Source: Pseudomonas gessardii
GTDB lineage: Bacteria; Pseudomonadota; Gammaproteobacteria; Pseudomonadales; Pseudomonadaceae
Assembly: GCF_001983165.1 (NCBI RefSeq)
Contig: NZ_MNPU01000020.1
Location: 1 to 64,000, forward strand
DNA: 64,000 nucleotides
Direction: 5' to 3'
Below, one piece after another: positions 29,333 through 37,704 of this stretch. Position 1 is the first letter of the stretch. Each line of letters opens with the position of its first letter. The translations under genes were made by a program, and so were the position numbers. The notes beneath the pieces were generated by a model, which was not told the DNA's origin, ran no database searches, and was given only the letters and a program-made list of their open reading frames with translations.

Positions 29333-31117
29333 GTGGCGACCATCATGAAGAAAGTCGATGCAGTCATCGTTGGCTTTGGCTGGACTGGCGCGATCATGGC
29401 CAAAGAGCTGACGGAGGCGGGCTTGCACGTGGTAGCGCTGGAGCGCGGCCCGATGCAGGACACCTACCCGGACGGCAATTACCCACAAGTGATCGATGAA
29501 CTGACCTACAGCGTGCGCAAAAAGCTGTTCCAGGACATTTCCAAAGAAACCGTGACCATTCGCCATAGCATGAATGACATTGCCTTGCCCAACCGGCAGT
29601 TGGGTGCCTTCCTGCCGGGCAATGGCGTGGGCGGCGCGGGCCTGCATTGGTCGGGCGTGCATTTTCGGGTGGACCCCATCGAATTGCGCATGCGCAGCCA
29701 CTACGAAGAGCGCTACGGCAAACATTTCATTCCCAAGGACATGACCATCCAGGACTTCGGCGTCAGCTACGAAGAACTGGAACCGTTCTTTGACTATGCC
29801 GAAAAAGTCTTCGGCACCTCCGGCCAGGCCTGGACCGTAAAGGGTCAGTTGGTGGGTGAAGGCAAGGGCGGCAACCCTTACGCGCCGGATCGCTCCAGCC
29901 ATTTCCCACTGGAGTCGCAGAAAAATACCTACTCGGCGCAGCTGTTCCAGAAAGCTGCCGCCGATGTGGGCTACAAACCCTACAACCTACCTTCGGCCAA
30001 TACCTCGGGGCCCTACACCAACCCCTATGGCGCGCAGATGGGCCCGTGCAACTTCTGCGGGTTTTGCAGTGGGTATGTCTGCTACATGTACTCCAAGGCC
30101 TCGCCCAACGTGAACATCCTGCCGGCCCTGCGCCAGGTGCCGAACTTTGAGCTGCGGCCAAATTCCCACGTGCTCAAGGTCAATCTCGACAGCAGCAAGC
30201 GCAAAGCCACCGGCGTGACCTACATCGACGCCCAGGGCCGCGAGATCGAGCAACCGGCGGACCTGGTGATTCTCGGCGCCTTCCAGTTCCACAACGTGCG
30301 CCTGATGCTGCTCTCGGGCATCGGCAAACCCTATGACCCGATCAGCGGCGAAGGGGTGGTGGGCAAGAACTTCGCCTACCAGAACATGGCCACTATCAAG
30401 GCCTACTTCGATAAAGACGTGCACACCAACAACTTTATCGGCGCCGGCGGCAATGGCGTGGCGGTGGACGATTTCAACGCCGATAACTTCGACCATGGTC
30501 CTCATGGCTTCGTTGGCGGCTCGCCGATGTGGGTCAACCAGGCGGGCAGCCGGCCGATTGCCGGCACCTCCAACCCACCGGGCACGCCGGCCTGGGGCAG
30601 TGCGTGGAAGCGCGCCACGGCCGATTACTACACCCACCAGGTGTCGATGGATGCCCACGGTGCCCATCAATCCTACCGGGGCAACTACCTCGACCTGGAC
30701 CCGGTTTACCGCGATGCCTACGGCTTGCCGCTGCTGCGCATGACCTTCGACTGGCAGGAAAACGACATCAAGATGAACCGCTTCATGGTCGAGAAAATGG
30801 GCAAGATCGCCGAAGCGATGAACCCCAAGGCGATTGCCGTGCTCGGCAAAAAAGTCGGCGAGCACTTCAACACCGCGTCCTACCAGACCACCCACCTCAA
30901 CGGTGGCGCGATCATGGGCACCGACCCGAAGACCAGCGCATTGAACCGCTACCTGCAGTGCTGGGATGTGCACAACGTGTTTGTCCCAGGGGCGTCTGCT
31001 TTCCCACAAGGCCTGGGTTACAACCCTACGGGCCTGGTGGCGGCACTGACCTATTGGTCGGCCCGGGCGATTCGCGAGCAGTACCTGAAAAATCCCGGCC
31101 CGCTGGTTCAGGCATAA
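29333..31117 (+). CDS. Gluconate 2-dehydrogenase flavoprotein subunit (GMC family)
   Basis: 594 residues from a GTG at 29333 (MATIMKKVDAVIVGFGWTG), with GAGAGGG 8 nt upstream. FAD-binding GFGWTGAIMAKELTEAG at residues 13-29, the glycine-rich GNGVGGAGLHWSG, and a C-terminal GTDPKTSALNRYLQ with GLGYNPTGLVAALTYW typical of periplasmic GMC dehydrogenases. It lacks its own export signal and would be carried out by the Tat-bearing subunit 3. Two bases after the subunit 3 stop. Confidence 0.93.
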   Translation: MATIMKKVDAVIVGFGWTGAIMAKELTEAGLHVVALERGPMQDTYPDGNYPQVIDELTYSVRKKLFQDISKETVTIRHSMNDIALPNRQLGAFLPGNGVGGAGLHWSGVHFRVDPIELRMRSHYEERYGKHFIPKDMTIQDFGVSYEELEPFFDYAEKVFGTSGQAWTVKGQLVGEGKGGNPYAPDRSSHFPLESQKNTYSAQLFQKAAADVGYKPYNLPSANTSGPYTNPYGAQMGPCNFCGFCSGYVCYMYSKASPNVNILPALRQVPNFELRPNSHVLKVNLDSSKRKATGVTYIDAQGREIEQPADLVILGAFQFHNVRLMLLSGIGKPYDPISGEGVVGKNFAYQNMATIKAYFDKDVHTNNFIGAGGNGVAVDDFNADNFDHGPHGFVGGSPMWVNQAGSRPIAGTSNPPGTPAWGSAWKRATADYYTHQVSMDAHGAHQSYRGNYLDLDPVYRDAYGLPLLRMTFDWQENDIKMNRFMVEKMGKIAEAMNPKAIAVLGKKVGEHFNTASYQTTHLNGGAIMGTDPKTSALNRYLQCWDVHNVFVPGASAFPQGLGYNPTGLVAALTYWSARAIREQYLKNPGPLVQA

Positions 31118-31129
31118 GGAGCGACGACC

Positions 31130-32383
31130 ATGAAAGCATTTGTTATCGCAACCCTGGCCCTGTTCAGCAGTTGCTCGGTGAGCGCCGCGCAAACGGATCT
31201 GATCAAACAAGGCCAATACCTGGCCCGCGCCGGTGACTGCGTGGCCTGCCACACCGCCAAGGGCGGCAAGCCGTTTGCCGGTGGCCTGGCGATGGAAACC
31301 CCGATTGGCGTGATCTACTCCACCAACATCACCCCGGACAAAACCGGCCTGGGGGACTACAGCTTTGCAGACTTCGATAAGGCCGTGCGCCATGGTGTCG
31401 CCAAAAGCGGTAGTACCCTTTACCCGGCGATGCCCTACCCGTCTTACGCACGCGTCAGCGAAACCGATATGCAGGCGCTGTATGCGTACTTTATGAACGG
31501 CGTGGAGCCGGTCGCCCAGGCGAACCAGGACAGTGATATTCCCTGGCCCTTGAGCATGCGCTGGCCCCTGGCGGCATGGCGTTGGATGTTTGCGCCCGAG
31601 GTGGCGGGCTATCAGGCCCCGGCCGTTGCCGACCCGGTGATCAGCCGGGGTGCCTACCTGGTGGAAGGCCTCGGCCACTGTGGCGCCTGCCACACTCCGC
31701 GGGCCCTGACCATGCAGGAAAAGGCCCTGAGCGCGTCGCAAGGTACGGCGTTCCTGTCCGGCAGTGCGCCCCTGGAAGGCTGGATCGCCAAAAGCCTGCG
31801 CGGCGACCACAAGGATGGCCTGGGCAGTTGGAGCGAAGAGCAACTGGTGCAGTTTCTCAAGACCGGTCGCAGTGATCGCAGCGCAGTGTTTGGCGGTATG
31901 AGCGATGTTGTCGTACACAGCATGCAGTACATGTCTGAAGACGACCTGAACGCTATCGCCCGCTACCTCAAGAGCCTGCCGGCGGTGGACCCCAAGGATC
32001 AGCCGCACCAGTACGACAAGCAAGTGGCCGAGGCGCTGTGGAAAGGCGATGACCGCCAGCCGGGCGCGGCGGTGTACATCGATAACTGCGCGGCCTGCCA
32101 TCGTACCGATGGCCATGGCTACACCCGGGTGTTCCCGGCGCTGGCGGGCAACCCGGTGGTGCAGACGGCGGATGCCACATCGTTGATCAACATTGTGTTG
32201 AATGGCGGCACCCTGCCGGCCACTCACGCCGCGCCCTCTACCTTCACCATGCCGGCCTTTGCCTGGCGGCTGTCGGATCAGGAAGTGGCGGATGTGGTCA
32301 GTTTCATCCGTGGCAGTTGGGGTAACCAGGGCGCGCCGGTGAAGGCCGGTGATGTGGCCGACCTGCGCAAGCAGGCGCCATAG
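31130..32383 (+). CDS. Gluconate 2-dehydrogenase triheme cytochrome c subunit
   Basis: 417 residues with a signal peptide and three CXXCH heme sites: CVACH at 37-41, CGACH at 184-188 and CAACH at 320-324. Passes electrons from the flavoprotein to ubiquinone at the outer face of the inner membrane. ATG follows AAGGAGCGACGACC, 12 bp after the flavoprotein stop. The same three-subunit layout serves gluconate, sorbitol and 2-ketogluconate enzymes; gluconate is the most likely substrate here. Confidence 0.93.
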   Translation: MKAFVIATLALFSSCSVSAAQTDLIKQGQYLARAGDCVACHTAKGGKPFAGGLAMETPIGVIYSTNITPDKTGLGDYSFADFDKAVRHGVAKSGSTLYPAMPYPSYARVSETDMQALYAYFMNGVEPVAQANQDSDIPWPLSMRWPLAAWRWMFAPEVAGYQAPAVADPVISRGAYLVEGLGHCGACHTPRALTMQEKALSASQGTAFLSGSAPLEGWIAKSLRGDHKDGLGSWSEEQLVQFLKTGRSDRSAVFGGMSDVVVHSMQYMSEDDLNAIARYLKSLPAVDPKDQPHQYDKQVAEALWKGDDRQPGAAVYIDNCAACHRTDGHGYTRVFPALAGNPVVQTADATSLINIVLNGGTLPATHAAPSTFTMPAFAWRLSDQEVADVVSFIRGSWGNQGAPVKAGDVADLRKQAP

Positions 32384-32437
32384 TCAGGTGGCGGCATTGG
32401 TGCCAGGCAGTGCCAATGCCGTCCCGCAGGGCCTGTT

Positions 32438-32719
32438 TCAGTTGCTCATATCCAGTTTGATTTTTGAGGCGGCAGTAGCAAGTTCGATAAGCAGCGCTTT
32501 GTCTTGAGCATCAACGTCGTTGTCTTGATCAATATCGCCATGGGCAGAGACTTTTGTGAACTCCCCTGTTGCAGGGTTCTTCGAGACACGCACGGCATAT
32601 GAGCTCTGGATTTGCGGTAAGAACGTTTCTGGGTTCATCGTTGTGGTTATGAACTCAATCACGGCCGCATCTTTGTTAATGGTGACCATGATGCTTTTGG
32701 TTATTTCATGGGGGGTCAT
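32438..32719 (-). CDS. Small protein with a dockerin/EF-hand-like calcium loop
   Basis: 93 residues from the ATG at 32719 (MTPHEITKSIMVTINKD); the start is supported by a GAGG about 12 nt upstream, a loose fit. No signal peptide is seen. Near the C-terminus GDIDQDNDVDAQDKALLIEL matches the pattern of one dockerin type I repeat (DxDxDxxxxxxD then a helix). The rest is not recognised. It sits alone between the gluconate operon and the LexA-controlled gene; its base composition is AT-richer. Function unknown. Confidence 0.7.
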   Translation of the reverse strand: MTPHEITKSIMVTINKDAAVIEFITTTMNPETFLPQIQSSYAVRVSKNPATGEFTKVSAHGDIDQDNDVDAQDKALLIELATAASKIKLDMSN

Positions 32720-32866
32720 GATGGTTTCACGCCTCGGATGTGGGCTGACGTGATTACCGTACGTTGGCGAGCCAATGGCTTCTACTGTCAGAGATGACAG
32801 GTGGATATATATCCAAGGTCGCACGCCAATCGTCTGTTGGCCCTGTACACACTGCGAAATCTCGAA

Positions 32867-32886
32867 TACTGTTTTTATATACAGTA
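32867..32886 (+). promoter_or_regulatory. LexA box upstream of the radical SAM gene
   Basis: TACTGTTTTTATATACAGTA: CTG at 32869-32871, ten bases, CAG at 32882-32884, with symmetric TA flanks. It agrees with the gammaproteobacterial LexA consensus and lies 14 bp before the start codon. The homologous P. aeruginosa gene (PA0069) is, to my recollection, in the LexA regulon. Confidence 0.85.
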
Positions 32887-32900
32887 TTGGGGCTATCTTC

Positions 32901-33959
32901 ATGTCTATCACCATGCCACCACGCGGGCGAGGCACCGCCACCAACCTGCACAATCGTTTCGCGCCCACGGTCAGTGTGGCCGAGGACGACGGCTGGTATC
33001 AGGAAGTACCGCCAACCCAGGGCACCGAAGTGCGTATCGAGACGGCGAAGACCATCATCACCCGCAACACCTCGCCGGACCTGCCATTCGACCGCTCCAT
33101 CAACCCTTACCGGGGCTGTGAGCACGGTTGCATTTATTGTTATGCGCGGCCCAGCCATGCCTATTGGGACATGTCCCCGGGCCTGGACTTTGAAACCAGA
33201 CTGATCGCCAAGAGCAACGCCGCCCAGGTGCTGGAGCAACAACTGTCCAAGCCCGGCTATGTGTGCGCGCCGATCAACCTGGGTTCCAACACGGACCCCT
33301 ACCAACCCATCGAACGTGAATACACGATCACCCGGCAGATCCTGGAAGTGCTGCTGCGCTATCGCCACCCGGTGACCATCGTGACCAAGGGCTCGCTGAT
33401 CCTGCGTGACCTTGACCTGCTCACGGCGCTGGCCCGCCAGCGGCTGGTGGCGGTGATGATCAGCCTCACCAGCCTGGACGATGAGCTCAAGCGCATCCTG
33501 GAGCCCCGGACGGCGGCGCCCAAGGCGCGGCTGCGGGCGATCCGGGTGATGCGCGGGGCGGGTATCCCGGTGGGCGTGCTGTGTTCGCCGATGATTCCGA
33601 TGATCAACGACAGCGAACTGGAAAGCCTGCTGGCCGAAGCCCATGCTGCCGGGGCGCAGAGCGCGGCCTATATGATGCTGCGCCTGCCCCTTGAAGTGGC
33701 GCCGCTGTTCGAGGAGTGGCTGGCGGCCCATTACCCGCAACGGGCGGCCCATGTGATGAGCCTGGTGCGTCAGGTGCGCGGTGGCGAAGTCTATGACAGC
33801 CGCTTTGGTGTACGCATGCGCGGTGAGGGGCCGTTTGCCGATTTGCTGGCACAACGATTTGCCAAAGCGATCAAGCGCTTGGGGCTCAAGCATCGGGAGG
33901 GGTTCAATCTTGATTGCAGTGCATTCTGCCCGCCCGGCAGGCAACTGGCTTTGTTGTAG
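32901..33959 (+). CDS. SOS-regulated PA0069-type radical SAM protein
   Basis: 352 residues from the ATG at 32901 (MSITMPPRGRGTATN). The iron-sulfur motif is CEHGCIYCYA (C-x3-C-x2-C) with the following ARPSHAY, as in the SplB/PA0069 type group, which includes spore photoproduct lyase-like proteins. The downstream GSNTDPYQPIERE motif is family-typical. The LexA box suggests a DNA damage role; the reaction is unknown. An in-frame extension upstream crosses the LexA box and is rejected. Confidence 0.9.
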   Translation: MSITMPPRGRGTATNLHNRFAPTVSVAEDDGWYQEVPPTQGTEVRIETAKTIITRNTSPDLPFDRSINPYRGCEHGCIYCYARPSHAYWDMSPGLDFETRLIAKSNAAQVLEQQLSKPGYVCAPINLGSNTDPYQPIEREYTITRQILEVLLRYRHPVTIVTKGSLILRDLDLLTALARQRLVAVMISLTSLDDELKRILEPRTAAPKARLRAIRVMRGAGIPVGVLCSPMIPMINDSELESLLAEAHAAGAQSAAYMMLRLPLEVAPLFEEWLAAHYPQRAAHVMSLVRQVRGGEVYDSRFGVRMRGEGPFADLLAQRFAKAIKRLGLKHREGFNLDCSAFCPPGRQLALL

Positions 33960-34179
33960 ACTGACACAAATATATGCGTTGCCTTGTCAGGGTGGTCGCG
34001 ATTTGACATCACTGAAACCCGCGAAATAGAGCGGTTCATTCAGTTTGAGTTAAGTTTCGGCAGGTACTTTGTTCATCGAGTGACTGATGGGGCGGCGGTG
34101 CAGGCGGGACACTTTTTTGTGTGGTTTCCCCTGCTATGCGCGTCGACCTGAACTGCAAAACTCCCCGCGAGGATGAATC

Positions 34180-34911
34180 ATGAGTGACAAGGATAAACAG
34201 CCGTTGGCTGCGTCGGCTTCAGCCCCCCACGAGGCGGAGTCCGCCGATGCAGCGCTGCAACACATTGTTGATGGTTTTTTGCATTTCCATAACGAGATCT
34301 TTCCCCAGCAGGAAGAACTCTTCAAAAAGCTCGCCACGGCCCAGAGCCCACGGGCGATGTTTATCACCTGTGCCGACTCGCGCATTGTTCCCGAACTGAT
34401 TACCCAAAGCTCCCCGGGCGATCTGTTTGTCACCCGTAACGTGGGTAACGTCGTGCCGCCCTATGGGCAGATGAACGGTGGTGTGTCCACGGCCATCGAG
34501 TACGCGGTGCTGGCCCTGGGCGTGCAGCACATTATTGTCTGTGGCCACTCCGATTGTGGTGCGATGCGGGCGGTGCTCAACCCCCAGAGCCTGGAAAAAA
34601 TGCCCACGGTCAAAGCCTGGCTGCGCCACGCCGAGGTCGCCAAGACCATGGTCCAGGACAACTGTGATTGCGCCAACGAAGGCGAAAGCATGCAGGTGCT
34701 GACCGAAGAAAACGTCATCGCCCAGTTGCAACACTTGCGCACCCACCCTTCTGTGGCTTCGCGCATGGCCAACGGTCAACTGTTTATCCATGGCTGGATC
34801 TACAACATCGAGACCAGCGAGATCAAAGCCTACGATGCGGACCAGGCTACGTTCCTGCCGTTGAACGGTTCGCTACCGATCCCTTCGGCGACGCCAAAAG
34901 CGCGCTTCTAA
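34180..34911 (+). CDS. Beta-class carbonic anhydrase
   Basis: 243 residues. Zinc ligands Cys64, His123 and Cys126 (CADSR and HSDCGAM) with the Asp66/Arg68 dyad show an active beta carbonic anhydrase that hydrates CO2 to bicarbonate. No signal peptide, so cytoplasmic. It precedes a SulP transporter by 84 bp, and the pair is conserved in Pseudomonas (psCA1-type genes, PA0102-PA0103). The 220 bp before it show nothing beyond an expected promoter region. Confidence 0.94.
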   Translation: MSDKDKQPLAASASAPHEAESADAALQHIVDGFLHFHNEIFPQQEELFKKLATAQSPRAMFITCADSRIVPELITQSSPGDLFVTRNVGNVVPPYGQMNGGVSTAIEYAVLALGVQHIIVCGHSDCGAMRAVLNPQSLEKMPTVKAWLRHAEVAKTMVQDNCDCANEGESMQVLTEENVIAQLQHLRTHPSVASRMANGQLFIHGWIYNIETSEIKAYDADQATFLPLNGSLPIPSATPKARF

Positions 34912-34995
34912 AACATTCCCTGCCGGGTAACGCGATGGCTGCCATGGATGCAGCCAGGCCTTGCCACGCCCGGCGAATGCCTCGGGAGAGTCATT

Positions 34996-36555
34996 ATGCG
35001 TGCAGCTCAATTAAAAACAGTGCTGCCACGGGAGCTGTTGGCTTCGGTGGTGGTGTTTCTGGTGGCCCTGCCCTTATGCATGGGAATCGCCATTGCCTCG
35101 GGCATGCCACCGGCCAAGGGCCTGATCACCGGGATCATTGGTGGCCTGGTGGTGGGCTGGCTGGCCGGCTCGCCCCTGCAAGTCAGCGGCCCGGCGGCCG
35201 GCCTGGCGGTGCTGGTGTTCGAGCTGGTGCGCCAGCACGGCATGCAGATGCTTGGGCCGATCCTGCTGTTGGCGGGCTTCCTGCAACTGGTGGCCGGGCG
35301 CCTGCGCCTGGGCTGCTGGTTCCGGGTGACGGCGCCGGCGGTGGTCTATGGCATGTTGGCGGGGATTGGGGTGTTGATTGTCCTGTCGCAAGTGCATGTG
35401 ATGCTCGATGGGGTGCCCAAACCCTCGGGGCTGGATAACCTCGCGGCCTTCCCCGCTGCGCTGGCCCAGGCCATTCCCGGCCTGGGTGGCGGGCTCGGTT
35501 GGCAAGCCGGCCTGCTCGGGTTGGCGACGATTCTGGTTATGTGGTTGTGGGACAAATTCCGCCCGCAAACACTGCGCTTTGTCCCGGGCGCGCTGCTGGG
35601 CGTGGGCCTGGCGACCGTGACCAGCCTGGTGTTGGCCTTGCAGGTCAAGCGTGTGGAAGTGCCGGAAAACCTGGCCGATGCCATTGATTGGCTGCGTCCC
35701 AGCGACCTGCTGAACCTGGCCGATCCCAGCCTGTTGATCGCCGCCTTCGCGGTGGCCTTTATCGCCAGTGCCGAAACGTTGCTCTCGGCGGCGGCGGTGG
35801 ACCGCATGCACAACGGCCAGCGCTCGGACTTCGACAAGGAATTGTCCGCCCAGGGTGTAGGCAACATGCTCTGCGGCCTGGTGGGGGCGTTGCCCATGAC
35901 CGGGGTGATCGTACGCAGTTCGGCCAACGTCCAGGCCGGGGCGACCACGCGCTTGTCGGCGATGTTCCATGGCCTCTGGCTGCTGGCCTTTGTGCTGTTG
36001 CTGTCGAGCGTGCTGCAAAGCATTCCGGTGGCGAGCCTGGCGGGGGTGCTGGTATACACCGGGATCAAGTTGGTGGACCTCAAGGCATTCCGTGGCCTGG
36101 CGCGTTATGGCCGGATGCCGATGTTCACCTACGCGGCCACGGCCCTGGCGATCATCTTGACCGACTTGCTGACGGGCGTACTGGTAGGTTTCGGGCTGAC
36201 CCTGGTGAAACTGGCGTGGAAGGCTTCACGCTTGAAAGTCAGCCTGATCGACCTGCCCCAGGACGGTGAAATGGAGTTGCGCCTGATCGGTGCCGCGACG
36301 TTTCTCAAGGTGCCTGCCTTGACCCAGGTGCTGGCGAGCGTGCCGGCGGGGACCACGGTGCATGTGCCGCTCAATAACCTGAGTTACGTGGACCATTCGT
36401 GCCTGGAGTTGCTGGAGGAATGGGGGCGGGCCAATGCGGCCAAGGGCTCGACGCTGGTGATCGAGGCGCGGGGGTTGAAGCGTAGGCTGGAAGGGCGGAT
36501 ACGGACCACGACCCGGATCGGCTCTGCCCCGCAGCTGGCTGACGAAACCGGATAA
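34996..36555 (+). CDS. SulP-family transporter, probable bicarbonate or sulfate carrier
   Basis: 519 residues from the ATG at 34996 (MRAAQLKTVLPRELLASVVV), with GGGAGAG upstream. About 10-12 membrane spans (residues 20-420), with LPLCMGIAIASGMPPAKGL in the first region and a C-terminal STAS domain (LNNLSYVDHSCLELLEEWG near residue 460). Location directly behind a carbonic anhydrase suggests bicarbonate transport linked to CO2 hydration. Substrate is inferred from neighbourhood. Confidence 0.88.
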   Translation: MRAAQLKTVLPRELLASVVVFLVALPLCMGIAIASGMPPAKGLITGIIGGLVVGWLAGSPLQVSGPAAGLAVLVFELVRQHGMQMLGPILLLAGFLQLVAGRLRLGCWFRVTAPAVVYGMLAGIGVLIVLSQVHVMLDGVPKPSGLDNLAAFPAALAQAIPGLGGGLGWQAGLLGLATILVMWLWDKFRPQTLRFVPGALLGVGLATVTSLVLALQVKRVEVPENLADAIDWLRPSDLLNLADPSLLIAAFAVAFIASAETLLSAAAVDRMHNGQRSDFDKELSAQGVGNMLCGLVGALPMTGVIVRSSANVQAGATTRLSAMFHGLWLLAFVLLLSSVLQSIPVASLAGVLVYTGIKLVDLKAFRGLARYGRMPMFTYAATALAIILTDLLTGVLVGFGLTLVKLAWKASRLKVSLIDLPQDGEMELRLIGAATFLKVPALTQVLASVPAGTTVHVPLNNLSYVDHSCLELLEEWGRANAAKGSTLVIEARGLKRRLEGRIRTTTRIGSAPQLADETG

Positions 36556-36557
36556 AA

Positions 36558-36665
36558 ATGTGGGAGCGGGCTTGTGTGGGAGCCGGGCTTGCCCGCGATA
36601 GCATCACCGCGGTGTAACTGATACACCACGGTGCCTGCATCGCGGGCAAGCCCGGCTCCCACATT
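36558..36665. repeat. REP pair, one head duplicated
   Basis: On the left TGTGGGAGCGGGCTTG runs directly into TGTGGGAGCCGGGCTTGCCC; on the right only one inverted copy ends at 36665. A partial duplication of one REP head is therefore visible. It lies between convergent SulP and the uncharacterised gene. Confidence 0.8.
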
Positions 36666-36688
36666 TGTTCTATGCCTGGCAGGAAAAC

Positions 36689-37336
36689 TCAGGCCGGCTG
36701 ATCCAGCTCCAACTCCACGCCCAATTGGCGCGACAGGCACGGCCAGCGCTTCCACGCGGCTTCCGTTGCCGGGCTCTTGAGCTGGTCGCGATAGGCCTCG
36801 ACGGACTCCAGGGCGAAGCTTTCTTCATTGAGCATTTCATCCACCGCCAGGTGCACGGCTTCGTCCAACTGATTGGCAAATGCTTCGCCGATCAACTGGT
36901 GAGCAATCACGTTGGCAACGGTGGTGTCCGCCGGAATCAACGGCTGGCCGAAATGCTTGATATACAAATCGTTTACTTCTTCCACCAGCCGATGGGCCAG
37001 GTAGGCCTCGTCCAGCAGGCCGTTGAGGCCTTCATGGGCGGCCAGGATGGCCGGTGGCTGAAGAAAGAAATGCTCGGCGATTTTCAGTACGGGTTTGATC
37101 TGGCTTTCGATCCCGGCTTCCCGGGCCACGTCGTTGGCGGCATCCAGCAGGTCCGGGACCTGATCGATGTAGGCAGTGACGAAGCGCGTCATTACGGCAT
37201 TACGGTCACCCTCGGCCAGGGAAATGGCCGAGTGCAGGTGCGGTAACTGTGCGTCCAGTTGTTTGGCCAATTGGCCAGTGGACGCTTCGTGTTGATGGGC
37301 ACGGGAAATCTGCTCGCGCAATGCGGCGGTGTTCAT
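36689..37336 (-). CDS. Conserved Pseudomonas protein of unknown function, next to cox operon
   Basis: 215 residues from the ATG at 37336 (MNTAALREQISRAHQHEAST), after CTGGAGCTTTC. Predicted mostly alpha-helical and acidic, with no signal peptide or membrane span and no motif I recognise. The homologue (PA0104 by synteny) has the same position, divergent from coxB. Whether it serves the oxidase is unknown. A 25-codon extension of the frame upstream is not supported by a ribosome site. Confidence 0.78.
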   Translation of the reverse strand: MNTAALREQISRAHQHEASTGQLAKQLDAQLPHLHSAISLAEGDRNAVMTRFVTAYIDQVPDLLDAANDVAREAGIESQIKPVLKIAEHFFLQPPAILAAHEGLNGLLDEAYLAHRLVEEVNDLYIKHFGQPLIPADTTVANVIAHQLIGEAFANQLDEAVHLAVDEMLNEESFALESVEAYRDQLKSPATEAAWKRWPCLSRQLGVELELDQPA

Positions 37337-37704
37337 GAAAGCTCCAGGAATACGGGCGTAGGAAAGGGGATTGCATAAGGTAGCTCGTTTATACGAGCCC
37401 CTAAGATGCATTTGTCATAATTATTTCATGGTTATGCGCCGTGGTTATATCGAATAGCCATCGTTCGTCGGATAGGCCCTAAATCTGCGGGTCATCCAGC
37501 GCCGTTCGTCTCTTTTTACTGATTTGCCCTCATACATTGCGGGGTCGCAGTCGCTGTCTATACTCGGGTTTGTACGCAATTAGCTGATGACGCCCAACTG
37601 CATTTAGGCAGGCAAGGCTTGGCGGATGTAAGCAGTTTGGAAGCCGCCCCCTTGGCCGCAGGTGCAAACCGGCGGGATAACAAGAACGATAAGGGGAACC
37701 CGCA
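37337..37704 (+). promoter_or_regulatory. cox operon upstream region
   Basis: This 368-bp gap has no credible gene. A hairpin GCTCGT-TTAT-ACGAGC lies at 37383-37398. A candidate promoter for coxB is TTGCGG (37537-37542), 16 nt, TATACT (37559-37564), where the C before TATACT is favourable for RpoS. P. aeruginosa cox genes are starvation-induced through RpoS, to my knowledge; the exact site here is inferred. Confidence 0.4.

Noticed and set aside
29987..32227. 746-codon open frame on the minus strand
   Set aside because: It is antisense to the clear gluconate 2-dehydrogenase flavoprotein and cytochrome genes; long antisense frames are common in GC-rich DNA, and the protein has no recognisable domain.
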